64,000 nucleotides of DNA from Planctomycetota bacterium (GTDB taxonomy: Bacteria; Planctomycetota; UBA1135; GCA-002686595): assembly GCA_002686945.1 (NCBI GenBank), contig NYYZ01000037.1, positions 1-64,000 of the forward strand, in the 5' to 3' direction. This document shows, piece after piece, positions 53,113 through 62,136 of the stretch. Under the pieces are notes generated by a model. The model searched no databases. It saw only the letters and a list, made by a program, of their open reading frames with translations, and was not told where the DNA came from. Each line of letters starts with the position of its first letter. Within the stretch, counting starts at the first letter, position 1. The position numbers were made by a program, and so were the translations under genes.

Positions 53113-54276
53113 GTGAGCAACCTCAGCCGTGAAGCCGTCTTGACTGCCCTGGGCCGGGTCCAGGACCCAGACCTGCACAAGGATATCGTCACCCTTGGTT
53201 TCGTCACCAAGTGCGAAGTGGAGGGCACACAGGTCTCAGTGGTTATCAACTTGACTACTCCGGCCTGCCCCGTAAAGGATCAACTCAAGGCTCAGGCCGA
53301 AGCAGAGATCCGTAGCCTTCCCGGGGTCACGGATGTTGAAATCGAAATGACCGCCGTTGTGCGCGGACAGGAAGGCGCCCCGCGCGAACTCGCCAAGACA
53401 ATCCAGAACATCATCGCCATCAGTTCCGGCAAGGGTGGCGTAGGCAAGTCCACCGTCTCAGTCAATTTGGCTTGCGCTCTGGCAAAGACCGGCGCCAAAG
53501 TAGGTCTCTTGGATTGCGACATCTATGGGCCGGACATTCCAATGATGATGGGCCTGACAGGGCATCCGGAGCAAACCGAAGTGGACGGCAAGCCAATGTT
53601 GACCCCAAAGGAACGCCACGGGGTCAAGACCATGTCCGTGGGCTACCTGCTCAAGGAAGAACAGCCCGCAGTATGGCGCGGTCCCATGGTTCACAAACTG
53701 ATCGAGCAGTTCTTGTCCGATGTTGTCTGGGGCGACCTGGACTATCTTCTGGTGGACATGCCCCCGGGCACGGGCGACGCCCAACTTTCCCTGGCGCAAC
53801 TGGTTCCTCTCACGGGTGCGGTGCTGGTGACGACTCCCCAAGCGGTGGCGACCTTTGATGTGACCAAGGCGATCACCATGTTCAAGCAGGTCAATACAGA
53901 GATCCTCGGTCTGGTGGAAAACATGGCGGGTCAATCCATCGAAGGCTTGGTGGAAGGGGGCCAGGAAGGCCAGACTGTGCGCCTCGCCGTGGGGGGGCAG
54001 GAAGAGGTGCTCAGCATCGATTCAGAAGGTCGTTTCCGAACAACGATTGACATCTTTGGCCGCGGTGGTGGCGAGCGACTAGCGGCCCGCTTCGGGTTTC
54101 CGATGATCGGACAACTGCCCCTGGATCCCAGCGTACGCGTGGGTAGTGACGGCGGAGAGCCGGTAATCATCAGCAACCCGGAATCGCCCCTGGCCAAGCG
54201 CTTTTCCGAAGCAGCTGGCAAGTTAGCCCAACGGATCGCTGTGCGCTCCTTTGCGAGCTTGCCGGTGCTGGACTAG
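53113..54276 (+). CDS. Mrp/ApbC-family iron-sulfur carrier ATPase
   Basis: 387 residues from GTG 53113; a TTG at 53032 is unlikely. N-terminal MIP18/DUF59 domain (about 5-85; LGRVQDPDLHKDIVTLGFV, TTPACPVKDQLKAQAEAEI) and a ParA/MinD-type ATPase: SSGKGGVGKSTVSVNLACALAK (deviant Walker A), LLDCDIYGPDIPMMMGL, LLVDMPPGTGDAQLSLAQL, IFGRGGGERLAARFGFPMIGQLPLDPSVR. The CPxC pair normally found between ENM and DIFGRGGG, which binds the bridging Fe-S cluster, is absent; that stretch (53930-54050) has no cysteine. It may not carry a cluster in the canonical way. Follows a 219-bp divergent intergenic region. Confidence 0.93.
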   Translation: MSNLSREAVLTALGRVQDPDLHKDIVTLGFVTKCEVEGTQVSVVINLTTPACPVKDQLKAQAEAEIRSLPGVTDVEIEMTAVVRGQEGAPRELAKTIQNIIAISSGKGGVGKSTVSVNLACALAKTGAKVGLLDCDIYGPDIPMMMGLTGHPEQTEVDGKPMLTPKERHGVKTMSVGYLLKEEQPAVWRGPMVHKLIEQFLSDVVWGDLDYLLVDMPPGTGDAQLSLAQLVPLTGAVLVTTPQAVATFDVTKAITMFKQVNTEILGLVENMAGQSIEGLVEGGQEGQTVRLAVGGQEEVLSIDSEGRFRTTIDIFGRGGGERLAARFGFPMIGQLPLDPSVRVGSDGGEPVIISNPESPLAKRFSEAAGKLAQRIAVRSFASLPVLD

Positions 54277-54488
54277 GGGCTCCCCACCTCAGCTGATCCA
54301 GCAGTGCCTGGACCTCTGCAAAGGGCCTCTACAGCACCTGCGCCCGCCCCACCCCTCTTGGACGCCGTGTGGGGCAAGAGGACCTACCCAACCCTTGCGT
54401 TGAAGCCCCACGCAAATGGGCAAACTCCTCTATTCTGGGTTCCACACAAGGTTTTGCCCGATTCGGACGATCCCCCGCGAAGAACGCC

Positions 54489-57400
54489 ATGATTCCCTCC
54501 CTTTCACTGCTGCTCCTTTCCCTTCCTCTTCTGCCGCCGGTTCCAAGTCCTCAAGACAAGGTCAAACCAAAACGCACAGGACTTCCCGAAAAGGTCGAGG
54601 GAGAAATTCCCATCGAATGGGCCGACGCCTTGAACTGGCGATCGGTAGGCCCCGCCTGCATGGGTGGACGCATCACCGATGTGGCGGTCAATCCGGACAA
54701 TCAGAGCGAGCAGTGGATCTCCACCGCCACGGGTGGACTGCTGCACACCACCAACAACGGAGTCACCTACGAGCACCAGTTCAGCGCACAACGAGTGGGT
54801 TCCGTGGGCGCAGTCGCTGTGGCACCTTCCAATCCAAAGACCGTTTGGGTAGGAACAGGCGAGTGCAATCCCCGCAACTCTGTTTCCTTTGGCAATGGTG
54901 TTTATCGCTCGCTTGATTCCGGATCCACTTGGGATCACATGGGTCTCGAAGACAGCTTTCAAATCGCCGAGATCCTAGTGCATCCTGAGGATGAGGCCAC
55001 GGTCTTCGTGGCCGCCCTTGGCCGACTTTGGGGACCAAATGAAGAGCGCGGTTTGTACCGCTCCCAGGACAACGGTGAAAGCTGGCAACATATTCTGGAA
55101 GTGGGCGAGGACACTGGCGTGGTCGAAATCGCTATGCAGCCGGGACAGCCCGATGTGCTCCTTTGCGCCAGCTACGAGCGACGACGGGACATATACGACA
55201 GCAATGATCCCGCCAGGAAGTGGGGTCCAGGCAGCGCTCTTTGGCGCTCTGCTGACGGAGGAGACTCCTGGACCAGATTGACCGCACCTGAGAGTACAAG
55301 CGGGCTCCCCACGGTCATGTTAGGACGCATCGGCGTGGACTATTGTCAATCGATGCCCAATGTGGTCTTTGCCACAATTGAAACCGAACGCATCACTCAA
55401 GAGCCCGAAAACGCAGCCTGGATAGGTGTTCGTGCAGTGGATGCAGAGGTGGGCGCACGTATCACCGATGTGGAAGCAGACAGCCCTGCGGACGAGGGAG
55501 GCCTGAAAGAAGATGACATCTTGCTACGCATTGCAGACCAGACTCTTGTGGATTGGAACGCCACAACAACTCTCCTACGCAAGCATGTGGCCGGAGACAC
55601 AGTGACGGCGGAAGTCATTCGCGGGGGCGAGGTGCTATCACTCGAATTCACCCTCGGACCGCGCCCGAAGCGTGAGGGATCTTTGGAGGATGAACTGGGA
55701 TACCCCCGTTCAGGGCCTTTCTCCATTGGTCTCGGAGGCCAAGAGGCCAACGCCCAGGACAATCAGGGACCAGAAGGCAAGGAATTCGGCGGCTTGTTTC
55801 GCTCGGAGGATGCAGGGCTCACCTGGCAACGGGTCAATTCACTCAATCCCCGCCCCATGTACTACTCGGAAGTGCGCGTGGACCCCAGCAACCCGGACTA
55901 TGTCTATGTGTTGGGCACGCGTCTTTGGCGCTCAAGCGATGGGGGCAAAAGTTTCAGCAACGATGGCCATGACGGCTCGGTGCATGTGGATCACCATGCC
56001 CTTTGGATCGATCCCGCTGATGGCAATCACATGGTCTTGGGCAACGATGGCGGCATCTATGTGACCTGGGATCGCATGGAGCACTGGGACCATCACAATC
56101 ATGTAGCCATTGGTCAGTTCTACAATGTAGAGGTTGGGCCACGGGACAACTACCGCGTATATGGCGGCCTGCAAGACAACGGCTCCTGGGGCGGGTGGGC
56201 CCAGGTCAACAACGGCCCCGGCCCGGTGAACTCAGATTGGATCAGTATTGGCGGTGGCGATGGCTTTGTGGTGCGCGTGGATCCCGAAAACCCGGACCTG
56301 ATTTACTACGAGAGCCAAAACGGAGGCATGGGGCGCCGAAATCTGGCTACTGGTGAAAGCGGCTGGATTCGACCCCAGGGAAACCACGATGTCCGTACGC
56401 GTTTCAATTGGAACACGCCGTTTATTCTCAGCCCCCACAACAGCGCAATCCACACCAGCGCGGGCAGCCGAGTATTTCGCTCGGTCTCCCGGGGCAGCGG
56501 AGCACGATCGATCTCAGATATCTTGACAACGACTGAGAGAGGTGCAGGCAGCGCCTTGGCGGAGTCACACTTCAAGGCGGGCGAGCTTTGGGTCGGTACG
56601 GATGATGGAGGTCTCTGGCATACCCCCGATCGCGGAGTGACCTGGATTGACCTTTGGGCCTTGAATACAGACCCGGAGGCAGTCAACGAAGAGGTGGAAG
56701 AACCTACAGCCGAGGAGGAGATTATCGAGGAAGAGATCGAAGAAGAGGCAATCGAAGAGGAACTCATCCCTGAAGAGGTGATTGTTGAGGATGCGGTTGA
56801 ACCGGAGTCCGCACCCACACCGGATGACCCCTCCCCCTCTTCCGAAGACTCCATCGGTGGTCTCTGGATCTGCTTTGCCACCGGTGCCGGCCTGGAGGAC
56901 CCCGAAGATGGTCGCTTTGAGTTGAGTCTTGAACTAGGAGCAGAAAGCGCCTTGAGCGGCTCCATGAAAAGCGACTTGGGCAACGGCGACATTCGCGATG
57001 GCCGCTACAACCCTGAAGACAACAGTTTCCGCTTTGCCTTCCAGGGCACAAACCTACGCTTGGATTTCCAAGGCAAACTCGAAGGCGGTGCCCTTTCCGG
57101 ACAGCTTTCAGGCGCGGGCGGCTCCTTCAACTTCGATTTTACTGGACAACGGCCAGAAGTTCCTGAACCAGCTGAAGTGACTCCAGAGCCGGCGCCGGAA
57201 CAGGATCCCGAGAAGCCTGCGGCAGCACCAGAAGCGGCCACCGAATCAGAAGAGGGCGAGGATGAGGAAGAGGACGAGCCCACCTGGGCCGACCAACTCC
57301 AGACAAGTTCCCACACCCTGCCGAAGAAGCCGCTCAAGAACACCATCGACCAGCTCCTCCCCGGTCGACGCTATGTGAGCCAGCTCTTCGCCAGCCAGCA

Positions 57401-58181
57401 CGACGCGAACCGCATCTACGCGGCCTTCGACGGCCACCGCAGCGACGACGACATGCCCCACGCTTTTCGTTCCGACGACGAAGGCCACACCTGGGTCAGC
57501 TTGACCAAGAAACTCCCCACCAGCGCCGGACCCGTGCGTGCCTTGCACGAGGACCGCAGCAACGCAGACCTGCTCTACCTGGGCACCGAGTTCGGGTTCT
57601 TCGTATCGATCAACCGTGGCAAAGACTGGACACGCATGAATGGAGCCAACGGGCTGCCAACGGTTCCAGTGCATGATTTTGCCCAGCATCCGACAGGAAA
57701 TGACCTGATAGTAGGCACCCACGGACGCTCGATTTGGATCCTGGATGTAGGCCCCTTGCGCGAGGCTTCCGAGGATGCCCTGAATGCGCGGGCGCACCTC
57801 TTCAAGCCTGGCACCGCCATTATCAGCGTCCGGGAACCCCAGGCTGCGAACTCGGGTACGCGCCGTTTCGTGGGAGAAAACCCCTCTAGAGGGGCGGCAA
57901 TCTACTACACGCTCAACAAGAAGGGGCGCGATGTGACCCTACACATTGAGGCGAATGACGGAACCGTTGTACACACCCTTGATCCCTCCAGCGAACGCGG
58001 TCTGCACCGGATGACCTGGAATCTGCGACTGGCCAATTCCAACGCCAGTGGTCGAGGATCAGGCAGACGCCGTTTCCAGAGAGGCCGTCAAGCCACACCT
58101 GGTACCTACCGAATCGTGCTGAAAGAAAGCGGTCAGCGCTACGAGCAAACCCTCGAAGTACGTAACGCCAAGAGCGAGTAA
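54489..58181 (+). CDS. Large exported VPS10/BNR-repeat protein with PDZ insert and acidic linkers
   Basis: 1230 residues from ATG 54489, starting a signal peptide (MIPSLSLLLLSLPLLPPVPS); the upstream frame has no such feature. Same plan as the protein at 20977-23841: propeller opening with GPACMGGRITDVAV, Asp-box repeats (TTNNGVTYEHQF, SLDSGSTWDHMG, SQDNGESWQHIL, SADGGDSWTRL, SSDGGKSFSND), a PDZ insert (about 305-390; RITDVEADSPADEGGLKEDDILL), GGGDGFVVRVDPENPDLIYYES, and a closing propeller. Unique here are a Glu-rich linker (about 735-785), a small beta domain (about 790-880), and a Pro/Glu/Ala-rich acidic linker (about 890-935). A basic GRGSGRRRFQRGR patch precedes the end. Confidence 0.9.
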   Translation: MIPSLSLLLLSLPLLPPVPSPQDKVKPKRTGLPEKVEGEIPIEWADALNWRSVGPACMGGRITDVAVNPDNQSEQWISTATGGLLHTTNNGVTYEHQFSAQRVGSVGAVAVAPSNPKTVWVGTGECNPRNSVSFGNGVYRSLDSGSTWDHMGLEDSFQIAEILVHPEDEATVFVAALGRLWGPNEERGLYRSQDNGESWQHILEVGEDTGVVEIAMQPGQPDVLLCASYERRRDIYDSNDPARKWGPGSALWRSADGGDSWTRLTAPESTSGLPTVMLGRIGVDYCQSMPNVVFATIETERITQEPENAAWIGVRAVDAEVGARITDVEADSPADEGGLKEDDILLRIADQTLVDWNATTTLLRKHVAGDTVTAEVIRGGEVLSLEFTLGPRPKREGSLEDELGYPRSGPFSIGLGGQEANAQDNQGPEGKEFGGLFRSEDAGLTWQRVNSLNPRPMYYSEVRVDPSNPDYVYVLGTRLWRSSDGGKSFSNDGHDGSVHVDHHALWIDPADGNHMVLGNDGGIYVTWDRMEHWDHHNHVAIGQFYNVEVGPRDNYRVYGGLQDNGSWGGWAQVNNGPGPVNSDWISIGGGDGFVVRVDPENPDLIYYESQNGGMGRRNLATGESGWIRPQGNHDVRTRFNWNTPFILSPHNSAIHTSAGSRVFRSVSRGSGARSISDILTTTERGAGSALAESHFKAGELWVGTDDGGLWHTPDRGVTWIDLWALNTDPEAVNEEVEEPTAEEEIIEEEIEEEAIEEELIPEEVIVEDAVEPESAPTPDDPSPSSEDSIGGLWICFATGAGLEDPEDGRFELSLELGAESALSGSMKSDLGNGDIRDGRYNPEDNSFRFAFQGTNLRLDFQGKLEGGALSGQLSGAGGSFNFDFTGQRPEVPEPAEVTPEPAPEQDPEKPAAAPEAATESEEGEDEEEDEPTWADQLQTSSHTLPKKPLKNTIDQLLPGRRYVSQLFASQHDANRIYAAFDGHRSDDDMPHAFRSDDEGHTWVSLTKKLPTSAGPVRALHEDRSNADLLYLGTEFGFFVSINRGKDWTRMNGANGLPTVPVHDFAQHPTGNDLIVGTHGRSIWILDVGPLREASEDALNARAHLFKPGTAIISVREPQAANSGTRRFVGENPSRGAAIYYTLNKKGRDVTLHIEANDGTVVHTLDPSSERGLHRMTWNLRLANSNASGRGSGRRRFQRGRQATPGTYRIVLKESGQRYEQTLEVRNAKSE

Positions 58182-58185
58182 CACT

Positions 58186-58845
58186 TCACTCAGCAGCGAA
58201 GCGCTCCATGCGATCGACGATCCGCTCAAGATCATCAAGCAGGAGACGCTGCAAGTCAGTGCGCATGTCCGCTTCCCGAGAGCGCAATGCTCTTAGGGTA
58301 GCCCGGTAGTACCACAGAGTCCCCTCCTGACCGCTGCTGAAACGAGTGAATATCTGATTCCCAAAACGCGCAAGATCCGTTACTACCGAGCGCGCGTTAT
58401 GAATCTTGTCGCAAGCCACAACCAGCAAGACCGAGGGGTCGGCTTCATTGCGGATGAACTCAATAAAGCGATCCTTGCGCGCCTGCCATTCACCGCGCTC
58501 TTCGCCGGGAGCGGCCAGGGAATCCGAACAGCCCTGAATGATCATCGCAACGCGCGGGCCGTAGATCTCTTCGAGTTCCTGCAGGAGTTCCCCCCCTCCT
58601 TGGTCTTCCACCGCATCATGCAAGAATGCGGCAATTGACTCGTCTTCGTCAGCCCCATGTTCCATGGCCAGAGCGGCGACACTGAAGAGGTGCGCCGCGT
58701 AGGGCACCTCTGTATCTCCGCGAGCGCGCTCTTCCTTGGTCTTCTTGCGTCTTTGACGCCTGTGAAGAAAAAGAGCCCGGGTGACAGCATCGCGGAATCG
58801 GGAGGAAAGGGGAATCACAGCGCGAGCATGGTAGCAGGCAGACAT
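58186..58845 (-). CDS. HD-domain phosphohydrolase, SpoT-hydrolase-like
   Basis: 219 residues. HD superfamily with the pattern of (p)ppGpp hydrolase domains: YAAHLFSVAALAMEHGADEDESIAAFLHDAVEDQGG (metal ligands H, HD, and ED), then KDRFIEFIRNEADPSVLLVVACDKIHNARSVVTDL. The synthetase, TGS and ACT domains of SpoT are absent, so it may be a small alarmone hydrolase or another phosphohydrolase. The first 45 residues are basic (RRQRRKKTKEE). Convergent with the VPS10-like gene (4 bp) and 53 bp downstream of the phosphatase-cytochrome gene. Confidence 0.85.
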   Translation of the reverse strand: MSACYHARAVIPLSSRFRDAVTRALFLHRRQRRKKTKEERARGDTEVPYAAHLFSVAALAMEHGADEDESIAAFLHDAVEDQGGGELLQELEEIYGPRVAMIIQGCSDSLAAPGEERGEWQARKDRFIEFIRNEADPSVLLVVACDKIHNARSVVTDLARFGNQIFTRFSSGQEGTLWYYRATLRALRSREADMRTDLQRLLLDDLERIVDRMERFAAE

Positions 58846-58898
58846 GTGCCCTGCCCAGGTCAGCGCAAATCTCCTGTCTCAATCCCTACCCAGGAGAA

Positions 58899-59882
58899 TC
58901 AGTCGCGCCACTGCTCATGACACGAATTGCAGGATCCCTCGATGCGAGTCATCAAAGCCGCAGCCCGCTCAATACCTTGCTTGTCTACCTGCCGCGCTTG
59001 ACTCACCTGGGCAGCGAGCTCTTCTGCGGCTGGAATGATGCCCTCAAAGTGGGCACGAAAGCTCGTCGGACGGGCACGCAGATCATGGCCACCAAGAGAA
59101 CGCTTGAAGATCTCCGCCAGACGCAGTGCTTCCTGTTCAGGAACCAAGTCCGGATGTGTGGGATCCACGGCCCAAGCGTTGCCCTCGAGAGACTTGAGAT
59201 TCTCCAATGCGCGAGTCGCCATGACCATGGCTTCTTTCATGCCGGAAGTACCTACTGCAGGGGTAAAGTCCCATTGGTACGCGCTGCTTGCATTCATGCT
59301 GGGCAGGCTGCAACTGGCGATGGTGGCGTAGAGACCTTCATAGGCTGAAGAGGTCCCCATCCACTGGCGCATTTCTGCCAGGGCCTGCGCCCGAGGAACA
59401 TTGTCCAACACAAGACGCCCTACCGCTGCAGCAGCGGGACCCCTGTGCTTGCCATGAAAACAATGCACATAGAAAGGCCCGGGCAACTCACGGAAGGTCT
59501 TTGTCATGCGCAGCAGCTCTCCCTCAGTGATGCCCTTGTATTGAATCGGCACATGCACATAGCGCATGCCAAATCGCGCCGCGACCTCCGCCAGGGGCGC
59601 CTTGCCGTCTACCGAGAGGATAGTCTTGATTCCCCACTCCGCCAGACGCTCGAAGGCTTCTTCGGATTCCGGTTCACCTCCCGAGATGATCTGCGACGAG
59701 AGAAAAAAGACATTCTGCAGGTCCTCGTGATCCCAAGCTGGTTGGTCCTCCAATGACACCAATGCCGCAGCCTCATAGGCAGTACCCTGGAGTTCAACCA
59801 CAGGGATTGCATCCAGGGCTCGCTGACCCTGGCAGGCCACCAGGAGGAGGGCCAGGAGCAGGGGAGACTGGGCTGTACGCAT
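58899..59882 (-). CDS. Lipoprotein fusion of a dual-specificity/tyrosine phosphatase-like domain and cytochrome c'-like domain
   Basis: 327 residues from ATG 59882, whose product begins MRTAQSPLLLALLLVAC, a lipoprotein signal. Residues about 45-190 form a phosphatase-like fold: ISGGEPESEEAFERLAEWGIKTILSVDGKAP, RYVHVPIQYKGITEGELLRM and the C(x5)R signature VHCFHGKHRGPAAAAVG (Cys about 141, Arg about 147). Residues about 215-327 are helical and end in SCNSCHEQWRD, one covalent heme motif at the extreme C-terminus, as in cytochrome c'/c-556. It is presumably periplasmic. The mix of phosphatase and heme domains is unusual; function unknown. Confidence 0.85.
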   Translation of the reverse strand: MRTAQSPLLLALLLVACQGQRALDAIPVVELQGTAYEAAALVSLEDQPAWDHEDLQNVFFLSSQIISGGEPESEEAFERLAEWGIKTILSVDGKAPLAEVAARFGMRYVHVPIQYKGITEGELLRMTKTFRELPGPFYVHCFHGKHRGPAAAAVGRLVLDNVPRAQALAEMRQWMGTSSAYEGLYATIASCSLPSMNASSAYQWDFTPAVGTSGMKEAMVMATRALENLKSLEGNAWAVDPTHPDLVPEQEALRLAEIFKRSLGGHDLRARPTSFRAHFEGIIPAAEELAAQVSQARQVDKQGIERAAALMTRIEGSCNSCHEQWRD

Positions 59883-60034
59883 GCTGAAGAGGGGGGTGTT
59901 GATGATGGGCATCGCTGATCCTGTGCAAGGACCATACCAGGGCAATAATCGTGCTCTGGAGGCCATTCAGGCGAGCGTAGGCCCCCATTTCGTCCAACAG
60001 CGTAACCGATGGGGAACGCTCAGGGGGAAGTCAT

Positions 60035-60904
60035 CTACCCCTTCAGGGCAGCCAGGATGCCACGGGTCGCGAGAGAGCGGTTGAGAGTGTAGAAGTGCAG
60101 ACCGGGTGCCCCGCGAGCCAAGAGTTCCCGACACTGCTCGATGGCGTGCTCTATACCAATGGCCATCACCGATGCCGGATCATCCTGATGATCGTGCATG
60201 CGCTTGGAAAGGGCGCCTGGAATCTCGACCCCGCACATCTTCGTAAAGCGATCGATCTGAGCCACATTGGTGATCGGCATGATCCCAGGCACCATCGGGA
60301 CCTGCACTCCGCGGCTACGCAGACGATCGCTGAATCGAAAGTAGTGCTCATTGTCAAAGATCATTTGGGTCACAAGAAACGAAGCGCCCTGTTCAACCTT
60401 GTGGATGGTCCAATGCAGGTCCTCATCCGCGTCGGGGGATTCAGGATGGGATTCTGGATAAGCGGCAGCGCCGATGCAGAGCCCACCACGCTTGGCCAGG
60501 TGAGCGATCAATTCAGAGGCATGGGCAAAACCGCCTTCGGGGGCCTGGAAGTTCTCTTGCTCCTTGGGGGGGTCCCCGCGCAGAGCCAGGATGTTCTCAA
60601 TTCCATCGGCTACCAGCTGATCCACAACCTGATCAATCTCAGCCCTTGTCGCTGCCACGCAGGTCAAGTGCGCCATTGCGGGCAGACCGATCTGATTCTG
60701 AATGCGTGAAACCACCTGCTGAGTACGCTCACGGGTCGTCCCGCCAGCACCATAGGTCACGGAAACATAGTCCGGGTTCACTGCCGCCTGCAAGTCCAAG
60801 ACCGTCGCCATCAAAGCTTCAGCTCCCTCGTCACTCTTTGGGGGAAAAAACTCGAAGCTGAAGACCGGCGCCCCAGTTCCAAAACGATTGATGATACGCG
60901 TCAT
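60035..60904 (-). CDS. metF: Methylenetetrahydrofolate reductase (NAD(P)H)
   Basis: 289 residues. Reduces 5,10-methylene-THF to 5-methyl-THF, the methyl donor for MetH, with FAD. Signatures: FSFEFFPPKSDEGAEAL, PDYVSVTYGAGGTTRERTQ, MAHLTCVAATRAEIDQV, NILALRGDPPKE, GAAAYPESHPESPD, KVEQGASFLVTQMIFDNEHYFRF, VPMVPGIMPI and a C-terminal GAPGLHFYTLNRS. Its start overlaps the stop of the thioesterase gene (ATGA), so it is translationally coupled to two genes of unrelated function. Confidence 0.97.
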   Translation of the reverse strand: MTRIINRFGTGAPVFSFEFFPPKSDEGAEALMATVLDLQAAVNPDYVSVTYGAGGTTRERTQQVVSRIQNQIGLPAMAHLTCVAATRAEIDQVVDQLVADGIENILALRGDPPKEQENFQAPEGGFAHASELIAHLAKRGGLCIGAAAYPESHPESPDADEDLHWTIHKVEQGASFLVTQMIFDNEHYFRFSDRLRSRGVQVPMVPGIMPITNVAQIDRFTKMCGVEIPGALSKRMHDHQDDPASVMAIGIEHAIEQCRELLARGAPGLHFYTLNRSLATRGILAALKG

Positions 60905-61323
60905 TCTTCATCCACTTCGAGGATCTCCTCAAAGCTCTTGCGGAAATCGTCAGGGATGGGGATCGGCTGCATTCCTTCCAGCTTGATGCAAACCGTAGTC
61001 ATTCGTGCTTCCAGAACATGCTTATCCCCCAAGCTGAAACGATAACGCAGGGTCATGCTGGAACTCCCGAGCTTGGTACAGGTAACTGAAACAGCAGGAC
61101 GATCACCGAAGCGAAGGGGGTTCTTGAACTCGACCTCGCTGTGTACCAGGGGAAAGCCAATCTTTCGCTCCAACAGCAGGTGGTAATACCGCTGGCCCAC
61201 ATGTTCTTCCCAAAGGCTCTCAAACACATCGTGTAGATAGTCATAGATGCGCGGGAAGTAAGCAATCCCCGCGGGATCCACATGGCCAAAGCGGACTTGG
61301 AGAACGGTATTGAAGGCGCTCAT
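60901..61323 (-). CDS. Acyl-CoA thioesterase, hot-dog fold (4-hydroxybenzoyl-CoA thioesterase-like)
   Basis: 140 residues from ATG 61323. Hydrolyses acyl- or aryl-CoA. The catalytic signature VRFGHVDPAGIAYFPRIYDYLHDVFESLWEEH contains the conserved Asp of the 4HBT family; further strands GFPLVHSEVEFKNPLRFGD and VLEARMTTVCIKLEG complete the fold. Both ends overlap neighbours by 4 bp (creatininase upstream, metF downstream). A benzoate-CoA-ligase-like gene lies further upstream, which makes an aromatic or short acyl-CoA substrate plausible. Confidence 0.92.
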   Translation of the reverse strand: MSAFNTVLQVRFGHVDPAGIAYFPRIYDYLHDVFESLWEEHVGQRYYHLLLERKIGFPLVHSEVEFKNPLRFGDRPAVSVTCTKLGSSSMTLRYRFSLGDKHVLEARMTTVCIKLEGMQPIPIPDDFRKSFEEILEVDEE

Positions 61324-62084
61324 GAAGAAAAAAGATCGGGCCAGGCCACGCGGCAAGCATCAGTAACGATTGACGCCAAGACATGGAGTTGCTCCTCTCC
61401 ATGAGCGGCAGTGGCGGCGGCGGGATCTCCGCAGTAGCACTCCTCGGCCCCCATCTCGGCAAAGGTCGTCTTGCCCTGAGCGATGCCGTCGATCAATCCG
61501 ATCTCCACCGGTGGCAAGAGCCCGCGCGCATTCTCACGGACAGCAGAGGGATCTACCGCTTGAACAATCGAGGTCTCGTACTCTCCTGCATGGCATTCGC
61601 CGCTTTGAAACTCCTGGGAAAGCCGGGCTGCAGCTTTGCGCCGAGTGTGGTCTGGAAAAATCGCCTGCGCTGTGGTTGGACCAAGTTCAGAATGATCCAA
61701 GACCACGCCTCGAATCACTTCAATGTGTTCCGGCTCCAGATGGCCGTTGCAGAACACGATGCGACGCACCCCAACTTCTTCAAGAGTCAAGATCAAGTCC
61801 TCAAGGAGAGCCCAGAGGGTTCCCGGCCGCAGCGAAATAGCCCCGGGAAAATCGCCAGCGAAACGTGTGACACCATAAGGCAAAGCAGGCAAGACGACGG
61901 CCGTGATCCCTGCTTGTTCCAGGACCGCTGCGCTTCGCTCGGCCTGTGCCCGAGCAATGGTCACATCGGTGTCCAGGGCCAGATGTGGGCCGTGAGGCTC
62001 GGTGCTGCCAATCGGCAACAAGAAGATAGAGTCGGGCCCCATGACCGCGGCCAATTCCTTCCAAGTACTACGGGCGATGTCCAT
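61320..62084 (-). CDS. Creatininase-family amidohydrolase
   Basis: 254 residues from ATG 62084; the open frame continues upstream, antisense-like, to 62696 but conservation starts here. Metal-ligand pattern PIGSTEPHGPHLALDTDVTIA (Glu, His, Asp), LPALPYGVTRFAGDFPGAISLRPGTL, VFCNGHLEPEHIEVI and a late GECHAGEYETSIVQAV with the final Glu/His region. The family includes creatininase, MftE and FAPy deformylase-like enzymes; the substrate is not identifiable. First of three genes linked by ATGA overlaps, 52 bp downstream of the CoA ligase. Confidence 0.93.
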   Translation of the reverse strand: MDIARSTWKELAAVMGPDSIFLLPIGSTEPHGPHLALDTDVTIARAQAERSAAVLEQAGITAVVLPALPYGVTRFAGDFPGAISLRPGTLWALLEDLILTLEEVGVRRIVFCNGHLEPEHIEVIRGVVLDHSELGPTTAQAIFPDHTRRKAAARLSQEFQSGECHAGEYETSIVQAVDPSAVRENARGLLPPVEIGLIDGIAQGKTTFAEMGAEECYCGDPAAATAAHGEEQLHVLASIVTDACRVAWPDLFSS

Positions 62085-62136
62085 GTTCGGGGGTGCTCGC
62101 GGGCATGTTACCCCACGACCCGGGGAAAAGAACCGC

